Origin: Pontibacter aydingkolensis
GTDB taxonomy: Bacteria; Bacteroidota; Bacteroidia; Cytophagales; Hymenobacteraceae
Length of the DNA stretch: 64,000 bases
Reading direction: 5' to 3'
NCBI RefSeq assembly: GCF_019443125.1
Contig: NZ_JAHYXK010000004.1
Span: 186,001 to 250,000, forward strand
In this document: positions 54,092 to 61,682 of the stretch, in pieces
How positions within the stretch are numbered: position 1 is the first letter of the stretch
Layout of the letters: each line of letters opens with the position of its first letter
Program-made: the position numbers and the translations under genes
The notes under the pieces: generated by a model
What the model saw: the letters and a program-made list of their open reading frames with translations, nothing else
Databases searched by the model: none
Told to the model about the DNA's origin: nothing

Positions 54092-56998
54092 TTAGTCCAT
54101 AAGAACACTGTAACTAACAGCGTCAACAGTTTTTTTATCAATTGTTTTGATCAACTCTTTAATTCGCTTATCCTTTGCAACAGAAGAGGATATGGAGGTA
54201 AAGTCATTATTCACTCTATCTCTACTAATCTTTTTTGATTTGAAAGCCTCTTGGAAAGATGGAATAGCATCTTCAAGTTTATTCTCTACCACATTTAAAA
54301 AACCTAGACCATACAATGCTTCAGTATTTACAGTGTCTATTTCCAAAGCTTTTAAGAAATCCTTTCTTGCCTCTTCATACTGCCTAAGCTTAAATTTAAT
54401 GGTACCTCTTTCTGCATAATAATTGGCCGAAGCTTCCTCTATAAAATCGCTATCCAAGTACATGTTATAGTATAATAGTGCTTCTTCTAAAGTACCCAGC
54501 TTAGCTAAACTGATTCCTCTGTAGTAGTGCGCGTCAACTAGAGCCGTATCAACTAATATTGCAGTTTGATAGTCACTAATCGCCTCAGAATGTTTGTTTA
54601 ACATCTGGTAAGATTGTGCTCTGACAAAGTAGTCTTTTGATTTTTTTGTACCATGAACTAGGTTAGAGGAGAAGTCTTTGATTGCTTTTTTATAGTCGCC
54701 TATGCTATAATACACAACACCCCGATTGTAATATGCTGCACTATATCTTTTGTTAAAGCTCAATGATTTATCCAGATCTTTAAGAGCATCCTTCGTTAGT
54801 TTCATTTCATACTTGCATCTTCCCGCAATATTATATAGTTCAGCTAAGCTGTTCTTTTGATCAAACGATTTAACAGACACAAAACCTACTGTAGCTGTAT
54901 TGATTTTAGCTGATGTGCTCTCGTTGAATTTTTTAAGTTGTGTGATCGTACTTTCTGCAACAGTATTTGCACTTTGATATTCTAGTAGGCCTTGGTAGCT
55001 CTTGCACATAGCTATACTATTGTCAAAGAATAGAGTGTTAGCAGGTAGAGTCTTCTCTGTTACCTGTTTAAAGTCAGCAATAGCTTGTTCAAAATCTCCA
55101 AGACGGTGATAAGACACTCCCCTTTTAAAAATAGCAATATTAAGATCGGGAGTGAAACTTAAGGCATTGGTATAACTTCCAATGGCTTCTATGAAAATAC
55201 CTTGTGAAAACAGTGCTTCTCCACGCATAAAATGAGCGTATGCGTTTTCGGGGTTTATAGTTATTGCATTGTCATATTCAGAAACCGCAGCCTTGTAGTC
55301 ATTAGTAAGGTATAGTTGATTGCCTTCCTTATAGTGTGTTTCGCTTAAAATCTTGATCGTGCCTTTATCAAAATCGCTTAATTCATATTTTAAAGCTTTA
55401 CTGAAATCCTTAGCAGCCTTACTTACATCGGTAAAATGTTTATGCTCTATAAAGCCTCTCTTAAAGTATGCTTGAGCATAAGTAGAATCCAAGTCAATTG
55501 CTGTACTTAAACTACTATATGCTCCAACTAAATCTTCTTTATTGTCAATAAGAAAAATAGCCTTATCGTAATACCTTGTAGCATTTTTAGGATCTAATTT
55601 TATTGCTTGTTCAAGATCACTAAGTGCATCATTTAATTCATTGAGTTGAATTCGTGTAGTTGAGCGAAGTTTATAGTGTTCAGCAATATTTGGGTTATTT
55701 GAAATTAGGACTGAATAATCTGCATGTGCTTCTCTTAGTTGTCTGTTTTTATCGTTTATATTTTTTTGAGAATAAGATAGCAATGTGTAAAGTGCTGCCC
55801 TTTCTCGAAGAGCTTGTGTAAAGTTTGGATCTTTTCTTATAGCTTCTGTATATTCTTTCAAAGCATCTTCATATTCCCCTTTAGCAGTATAACTTTTTGC
55901 TAAAAACAAGTGTATTTCTGCTTTTGTAAAGTTTGGTTGATTACTGTTTTTTAAATGTTTAGAGTATTCTTTAATTAGTTCATCATATTTACCTGCTTCA
56001 AACCGACTAATAAATAAATCCCTGTTTCTAATAATGCCACTCATCTCATCTATAGATTGATCCATCTCGCTTCGTATAGTAGCATCAGTTAACTTCTCTT
56101 CTTTTGCTTTTCTGAAATATGCTATTGCCTCTTCATAATTCCTTTCCTGCTTAGCTTTCACACCTTTTTTGTAATGATACTCATACCAGTTAATGTTATT
56201 AATTTGCTGGAGCTTACGTAATGAATGTGAGCTGTTAGGTCTTAAAGCTAAAGCCTTTTCGAAAGCAGTTTTGGCGACTTCATAATTTTCTTCTCCCAAA
56301 GCCTTTTCACCAATGCGGATATATTCCTGGTATTCCTCATTTCTACTTTGTATAGTAGTTCTCACTTCTGAACCTACATCTTCAACAGCTACAATAGGAA
56401 CATCATTCTTAGCATCATTAATCGAGTCTTCTCGCACATAGTACCTAAGCCCTACCATGTAAGGCATCCACTTGCTATCCTGATTCTCAAGTCTTACTTC
56501 CGCCACACGTCTCACAGGCTTATAAGATTTTTTGCTTTTTTTGTGTTTACTGTGGAAGGAGCTATCGAAATATACCTTTACATAATAGTAATCTGCCTTC
56601 TTAATTTTGGAAACATCTATGTTATAAAACGTTATTGAGGGTTCACGGCTTTTAGCATAAAGCAAGTCCAAGTCTTCCAAATACCTATCTACAGGTAAAT
56701 CTGCAGCACTATCAGCTTCTGCTTTTTCTGGGTTTATGTCATCTTCTACTATTACTTTATTATCCCAGAACAGTCGTTGGTTATTTTCAAGAGAATAGGC
56801 ATTTTTTATCATCAACTTGATGTCACTTGGTCTCATGCCAGCATTTGTAAGCGTATTCAAAAATGACTCGTATTCTTTAATCAGATAGTCAGTCTTATCT
56901 ATTACTTGACCGGCATCTCTTGTAGTTAGATCTTGGGCATTGGTACTTGCAAAACCATAGCATAGGATGAACATAAAATATTTGAGTAGCTTTTTCAT
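54092..56998 (-). CDS. Large exported TPR-repeat protein
   Basis: 968 residues. Signal peptide KLLKYFMFILCYGFASTNAQ. Residues about 40-215 are a charged non-repeat domain including a beta stretch (SKIKKADYYYVKVYFDSSFHS ... PVRRVAEVRLENQDSKWMPYMVGLRYYV). From about residue 225 to 930 there are many TPR units (EAIAYFRKAKEEKLTD, AISDYQTAILVDTALVDAHYYRGISLAKLG). It should be a long periplasmic or surface scaffold. It starts 1 bp after the preceding gene's stop. Family not identified beyond the TPRs. Confidence 0.85.
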   Translation of the reverse strand: MKKLLKYFMFILCYGFASTNAQDLTTRDAGQVIDKTDYLIKEYESFLNTLTNAGMRPSDIKLMIKNAYSLENNQRLFWDNKVIVEDDINPEKAEADSAADLPVDRYLEDLDLLYAKSREPSITFYNIDVSKIKKADYYYVKVYFDSSFHSKHKKSKKSYKPVRRVAEVRLENQDSKWMPYMVGLRYYVREDSINDAKNDVPIVAVEDVGSEVRTTIQSRNEEYQEYIRIGEKALGEENYEVAKTAFEKALALRPNSSHSLRKLQQINNINWYEYHYKKGVKAKQERNYEEAIAYFRKAKEEKLTDATIRSEMDQSIDEMSGIIRNRDLFISRFEAGKYDELIKEYSKHLKNSNQPNFTKAEIHLFLAKSYTAKGEYEDALKEYTEAIRKDPNFTQALRERAALYTLLSYSQKNINDKNRQLREAHADYSVLISNNPNIAEHYKLRSTTRIQLNELNDALSDLEQAIKLDPKNATRYYDKAIFLIDNKEDLVGAYSSLSTAIDLDSTYAQAYFKRGFIEHKHFTDVSKAAKDFSKALKYELSDFDKGTIKILSETHYKEGNQLYLTNDYKAAVSEYDNAITINPENAYAHFMRGEALFSQGIFIEAIGSYTNALSFTPDLNIAIFKRGVSYHRLGDFEQAIADFKQVTEKTLPANTLFFDNSIAMCKSYQGLLEYQSANTVAESTITQLKKFNESTSAKINTATVGFVSVKSFDQKNSLAELYNIAGRCKYEMKLTKDALKDLDKSLSFNKRYSAAYYNRGVVYYSIGDYKKAIKDFSSNLVHGTKKSKDYFVRAQSYQMLNKHSEAISDYQTAILVDTALVDAHYYRGISLAKLGTLEEALLYYNMYLDSDFIEEASANYYAERGTIKFKLRQYEEARKDFLKALEIDTVNTEALYGLGFLNVVENKLEDAIPSFQEAFKSKKISRDRVNNDFTSISSSVAKDKRIKELIKTIDKKTVDAVSYSVLMD

Positions 56999-56999
56999 A

Positions 57000-57839
57000 C
57001 TATCTGTGAATATTAAGAACTGATGCTAGATATAGTTGCTTTGCAGTTGTATCCATTCTGGTAAGACTATTTACTAGCCAACCTGAATTCTTTGTAGGAC
57101 GGTGGAACTTTTGTACAGTAAACCCCCAACCATCTATTTGTAAAAAATGATACGTGATTGAGTTCACCTGCTTAAAGGTGATATTACCATTCAGAACCTC
57201 TTGAATAAAAAGTAAAAGAGATGAACTTTTAGAGTTACTTGAGATATAACTTGTTAAGTTTTTCTTGTCCCTGAATACATCGTAGAGTGTCATAAAATCA
57301 GTTGCATGGCTTATGGGACTGATTGATACTTTGTTAACTATATCAGGATTGAAGGTGGTTGTATTACCATAGTTTATATTGCTCAACGATGGGCCTTTTG
57401 CACTAGCTAATACCCACTTACTACCATTGTTAGCTTGCTTTTCAACTTTCAGAATTAGTGTAATATTTTCTTTCTTACCATTATATATAATGGTACACTT
57501 AGCTTCTGCAAACCACAAATCATCATTAAAATCTAAGTATATAGGATTTGTTTTACTGCTTACCTGGTTAATAAAATCTTTTATTTCGCTTATTTCCCAC
57601 TTAGGATTACTCGAGTCAAATATTGTTTTTATTAAATAAGTCCGGTCTAAAGGTATCTCAGGATTTTCATTCAGATATTCATAAATAAGAGTTTTATCGC
57701 TGCCATTAAACCTTTCTATAAGTTCATCTAACTGCTTTACTTTATATATAAAACGTTCTTCTTCATTAAGCTGCAAACTTTGACTGAAGCAATTGAATGG
57801 AAGAGCTAAAACAAACAGTTTTATAATTAACAACCTCAT
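57000..57839 (-). CDS. Exported protein of unknown family
   Basis: 279 residues from the ATG at 57839 (a TTG at 57866 would overlap the upstream gene). Signal peptide MRLLIIKLFVLALPFNCFSQS. The middle part has a beta pattern (FNDDLWFAEAKCTIIYNGKKENITLILKVEKQANNGSKWVLASAKG) that resembles stretches in the TPR and 370-residue proteins beside it, so the three may share a domain. The N-terminal third is helical (LDELIERFNGSDKTLIYEYL). Starts 7 bp after the upstream stop, so co-transcribed. Function unknown. Confidence 0.75.
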   Translation of the reverse strand: MRLLIIKLFVLALPFNCFSQSLQLNEEERFIYKVKQLDELIERFNGSDKTLIYEYLNENPEIPLDRTYLIKTIFDSSNPKWEISEIKDFINQVSSKTNPIYLDFNDDLWFAEAKCTIIYNGKKENITLILKVEKQANNGSKWVLASAKGPSLSNINYGNTTTFNPDIVNKVSISPISHATDFMTLYDVFRDKKNLTSYISSNSKSSSLLLFIQEVLNGNITFKQVNSITYHFLQIDGWGFTVQKFHRPTKNSGWLVNSLTRMDTTAKQLYLASVLNIHR

Positions 57840-57846
57840 TATGCCT

Positions 57847-58959
57847 CTATTTACTAGTTTCTTCAACTCCTACATTTGAAAGAAAAACATCCCATAAGCT
57901 TTTCTTTTCACCATCAATTTCTTTTTGGTAACTTTTAAGGATTACCTCTACATTTTTTTGGGTAACATCTCTGTATACAACGTTACCATCATCGTATCCT
58001 TCGAACACCTGTTGAAAGGAAACTACTCCATAATAATTTCCATCTGCCCCTAACTTTAAGTCGCTCACATAGCTCACATCTGTCCAGGTTATCACAACCT
58101 CATTATATGGTAGTAACTTTAGTCGTTGGAGATATTTACGTACAGTATATTTTTCCTTATCCTCACGATTGACATTTGATACTTCAACTGTAGAGGTATC
58201 TGATAAAAACAAACTGCAAGCTGCATCTATTGATTTATTTTGCTCTTCTCTATCGGATTGTTTATCACCAATAAGCGCTATATATTCTCCAAATCTATGG
58301 GTCTTTTCTTTAGCCTTAAATTGAAAACGCTCCAGTTCAGCTTTACTTAGCCCCACATTCATTTCTTTAGCGGTGGCAACAACAGGCTCCTTAACACTAA
58401 TGTCTTTTGTGGCTTTAGTAGAAATCAGTCTGTCAATGTCATCTTTGACCTGCGCTAAACTAAGTGCTACCTTTTTGGAGGGCATATAAAGCATGTGTTT
58501 ACCATTTCTATAAATAATAGCTGCTATCTTTTCCTTTTCAATATATTCAGTTTGTTTTCCTTCATCCTGACTTTTCAGGTACTTGAATTTATCTCCATCA
58601 AGAGATAAGCTATCAGCAACTAATACTGCATTATCTTTAGTTATTATAATGTCAAATGGTCTGCTCTCTAAGTTCTCTAGGAATTCAATAAAAACAGGTG
58701 CACTATTAGTGTTATCTGCTAGCACCAAAAACTTTCCTGTATCTTTGAAAGCAAATAAAAGCTGGTTACTTTTTTTTGTATAAGTCGGCCCTTCATAATT
58801 TTCTAAGTTCTTATAACTTACCTTCTGTGCATCAATTGATGTTATCTTACATTGTTGCTTAGTACCATCTGTAAAATAGAGGATGTCTTGGCCCTGAGAT
58901 AGGTTTATAGAGAGTATCGCAGCAATGAGTATTAGATTCTTAATTAAATAATGCATCAC
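57847..58959 (-). CDS. Exported protein with the shared N-terminal domain
   Basis: 370 residues, first gene of the minus-strand set. After signal peptide IKNLILIAAILSINLSQGQ, residues about 22-80 carry SIDAQKVSYKNLENYEGPTYTKKSNQLLFAFKDTG, matching the same region of the 334-residue protein. A second copy-like segment (about 105-160, DIIITKDNAVLVADSLSLDGDKFKYL) follows, and the C-terminal part (YNEVVITWTDVSYVSDLKLGADGNYYGVVSFQQVF) resembles the TPR protein's N-terminal domain. Role unknown; an envelope complex with its neighbours is likely. Confidence 0.75.
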   Translation of the reverse strand: MMHYLIKNLILIAAILSINLSQGQDILYFTDGTKQQCKITSIDAQKVSYKNLENYEGPTYTKKSNQLLFAFKDTGKFLVLADNTNSAPVFIEFLENLESRPFDIIITKDNAVLVADSLSLDGDKFKYLKSQDEGKQTEYIEKEKIAAIIYRNGKHMLYMPSKKVALSLAQVKDDIDRLISTKATKDISVKEPVVATAKEMNVGLSKAELERFQFKAKEKTHRFGEYIALIGDKQSDREEQNKSIDAACSLFLSDTSTVEVSNVNREDKEKYTVRKYLQRLKLLPYNEVVITWTDVSYVSDLKLGADGNYYGVVSFQQVFEGYDDGNVVYRDVTQKNVEVILKSYQKEIDGEKKSLWDVFLSNVGVEETSK

Positions 58960-59098
58960 TTTTAAATATTATAGATTAGGAACAGGAATATCACTTCTTA
59001 AAATGATCCTCTAAATACACTTTAACTACAGTATTAAATATGTATAATTTTTTAACTGTATAATGTAATCTAAATGTACGTGCTATTGAATATGGTTC

Positions 59099-59168
59099 CT
59101 ATACCTATCGATCGGTATTTTTATAACTTTTACAATTTAAAATGATAAATACCGATTATTAGGTATAG
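59099..59168. promoter_or_regulatory. 22-bp inverted repeat in the divergent kinase promoter region
   Basis: CTATACCTA nnn ATCGGTATTT (59099-59120) and its inverted copy (59147-59168) match at 19 of 22 positions with a 26-bp spacer. It lies in the 291-bp gap between two divergent units (exported set, minus; kinase-LysM-ClpV, plus), so it may be a shared operator. Confidence 0.55.
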
Positions 59169-59250
59169 TTTTTCTCTTCACCTGTTCGTATTATTACACA
59201 ATTATTGATTCAAATAATACAAACGTAGTTCGTCCTCTATTTTACATTTT

Positions 59251-60777
59251 ATGCCTTCTCTTTATCAAAATACCGTCTTTGCAGGGCACTATCTTCTTAA
59301 AGAGTTAGTGGGTCGTGGTGGTTTTTCTGAAGTGTGGAAAACAGAAGACACAATGGCTGATGGTGTTGTAGAAGCTATAAAAATATATGCACCAGAAAGT
59401 GGAATGGATGAGGTTGGAATAAAGCAATTCAAGAATGAGTACATAACAATAAGATCACTTGACCATTCTAATCTGATTCAGGTATATCGCTTTGATATAT
59501 TTAATGGGATTCCCTTTTTAGTGATGCCTTATATGGAGAGAGGCTCTCTTAGCAAATTATTATATGAAAAGGGAGCTTTTTCAGAGTATGACTTAGCAGT
59601 TCTACTACAACAGGTTGGAAGTGGCTTAAATTATTTACATACCAGGCAACCTAAAGTACTGCATCAAGACATTAAACCTGATAACATACTTGTAACAACG
59701 GACGGCAACTACAAACTAACTGATTTTGGAATTAGCAGCCGCACCCGTAATACCTTACGTAAGGTCACAGGGCACAAGCAGGCACTTGCCCTTGCTTATG
59801 CTCCACCAGAAAGGTTTGCTGCAAGACCAATAAATAACGAAGCAGGTGATATATTTTCTTTAGGCGTTACGATCTATGAGCTATGCACTGGTGAGGTGCC
59901 ATGGATGGGTAATGGTGGCTTAAGTCTTCTTCAGGGGGCTGAAGTACCTGATTTACCTCCTCAGTACTCGCGCATACTCAACAATATTATAAAGGGTTGT
60001 TTAGCCCTTGAATGGGAAAAAAGGCCAACTGCTATGCAGCTTGTAGAGGAGGCAAATTACTTTATTGAAAACAACTCCTGGAGGCCTTATGGACAGTTTG
60101 CCCCTAACACACCTGTTAGTTCAGCCAACTATCGGTTAAAACAAAAGCTTAAGCCTGTTTTAATTACTGCAACAATAGCATGTGTTATTATGGCTGCATT
60201 AGTGTACCCTGAGTTAAATATGCAACTTGGTTCTGTAAAAGATACAATAGCAAAGCCCGTTAAGAAAAGCACAATACCTAAGATAGGTAAAACATCAGAA
60301 GCTGCCGTGCATAATTCAGCTTCATCAGATGATCAACCAAAAGAGCAACTTGTTAAGAAAGAAGAAACAAAAAGTAGCGAAGCTCCAGCTGGCAAAGTTT
60401 CCAAGACAGTTAATACTGGTGTACCTAAAACAAAAGAAAAGAAAGCCTTATCTACAGCTTCTCCCAATGTAGCAAACCAAAAATCTTTAACTGCTGATAC
60501 TTACAAGCCAGAAACACTAGGTGATTTTCTTTCTGCGATAAAGAACAAAAATAACCCCATAGCAGCAAGAAAGGGCTGGAGCACAGAAGTCAATAAAATG
60601 TTTTCTGCAAATGCTCTGATCATAGAAGAGATTGGCGGGACCCAGATTAATGAGTATAAACCACAGCAATTCTTAGATCTGCTGTTGGAGAAGGGAGATA
60701 TTAAGAGTCTGAGAATTATCAAGAGAGAGGACAATAATCTTGGTAAAGTACAGAAGCTTTATGTACAGATAGAATAG
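59251..60777 (+). CDS. Transmembrane Ser/Thr protein kinase
   Basis: 508 residues. Kinase domain 12-275: Gly loop VGRGGFSEVW, catalytic Lys44 in EAIKIY, catalytic loop HQDIKPDN (Asp140), DFG at 158-160, APPERF. The Arg before the catalytic Asp is replaced by Gln, so it is a non-RD kinase. One membrane helix (about 305-325, LITATIACVIMAALVYP) leads to a Lys/Ser/Thr-rich linker and a C-terminal domain (about 415-508) that would lie in the periplasm. It may couple wall or envelope signals to its cytoplasmic kinase. First gene of the ClpV unit. Confidence 0.92.
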   Translation: MPSLYQNTVFAGHYLLKELVGRGGFSEVWKTEDTMADGVVEAIKIYAPESGMDEVGIKQFKNEYITIRSLDHSNLIQVYRFDIFNGIPFLVMPYMERGSLSKLLYEKGAFSEYDLAVLLQQVGSGLNYLHTRQPKVLHQDIKPDNILVTTDGNYKLTDFGISSRTRNTLRKVTGHKQALALAYAPPERFAARPINNEAGDIFSLGVTIYELCTGEVPWMGNGGLSLLQGAEVPDLPPQYSRILNNIIKGCLALEWEKRPTAMQLVEEANYFIENNSWRPYGQFAPNTPVSSANYRLKQKLKPVLITATIACVIMAALVYPELNMQLGSVKDTIAKPVKKSTIPKIGKTSEAAVHNSASSDDQPKEQLVKKEETKSSEAPAGKVSKTVNTGVPKTKEKKALSTASPNVANQKSLTADTYKPETLGDFLSAIKNKNNPIAARKGWSTEVNKMFSANALIIEEIGGTQINEYKPQQFLDLLLEKGDIKSLRIIKREDNNLGKVQKLYVQIE

Positions 60778-60834
60778 GAATACGAAATACCATAACTCAT
60801 GTTTATTCATTTTCATAAATACTAGTGCAAAACC

Positions 60835-61644
60835 ATGGTAAATACTTTGACTACTTCTCATAGAGTTATAAGAGGAGAATCGCTAACCTCTATAGCCAGA
60901 AAGTATGGTCTTGACAGTTATGCACCTATAACAGTTGCTAATAATCTTGCAGATAACCAGTCTTTAAAAGAAGGCCAAACACTACTGATTCCTAAATCAA
61001 AAGAAAGTTATGAAGTAACTATAAATAAGCTCGAACAGCTGAAACTTGACATGATCAGGATGTCTAAAGAAGTAACAAAAGGGCTTGAAAAAGACAAAAA
61101 GAATTTTGAAAAAGTAAACTCTATTATTGACACTACTTCTGACATTTTGACAATTGCAGTAAAAACAACCGCTCATGGATTTAGAGCAGCCAAGGCTGCT
61201 CAAGGAGTTATAACGAAAATGCCTTTTATTAAAAAAGGTATTGAGGAAGTTTCAGAATATATGATTGATAAATCTGTAGAGACATTAAATGATAACTTTT
61301 CCCCCCAGCATAGCCAAAAAGTTCTAGAATACACTTATAAAACCACAAAGGATAAATATAAAATAGCATTTAAGTATGCTAAAGAGGGATTAAGAATACT
61401 TGATATAGCAGAGGTTATTCTCAATTATGTTAGTCCAAGTAAACTCGCTTGGTTTTACACACGATGGGCTGCTGGCGGTGAATCAGTTGATGATACTGAA
61501 AAAAATATCAAGAATATGATTGAAGCAACTCAAAATAAAGCAATTGCTAATCTCAATAACAAAATCCAAAAGCTCCAGAGGGAAAAAAATGAATTATACA
61601 ATAATTCACGGCCAATAACAAATAGAAAACTCCAGTTGATGTAA
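60835..61644 (+). CDS. LysM protein with helical C-terminus
   Basis: 269 residues without a signal peptide. LysM domain at 7-53 (SHRVIRGESLTSIARKYGLDSYAPITVANNLADNQSLKEGQTLLIP). The rest is alpha-helical: a coiled coil (60-95), a moderately hydrophobic segment (about 200-220, ILNYVSPSKLAWFYTRWAAGG) and a final coiled coil (230-260). Lack of a signal peptide and the ClpV gene 38 bp downstream suggest either a component or a cargo of a contractile secretion machine, as LysM occurs in both. Family not identified. Confidence 0.75.
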   Translation: MVNTLTTSHRVIRGESLTSIARKYGLDSYAPITVANNLADNQSLKEGQTLLIPKSKESYEVTINKLEQLKLDMIRMSKEVTKGLEKDKKNFEKVNSIIDTTSDILTIAVKTTAHGFRAAKAAQGVITKMPFIKKGIEEVSEYMIDKSVETLNDNFSPQHSQKVLEYTYKTTKDKYKIAFKYAKEGLRILDIAEVILNYVSPSKLAWFYTRWAAGGESVDDTEKNIKNMIEATQNKAIANLNNKIQKLQREKNELYNNSRPITNRKLQLM

Positions 61645-61682
61645 TTTAAAAACAATACTAATAAATACAAAAAGCATTTAGT

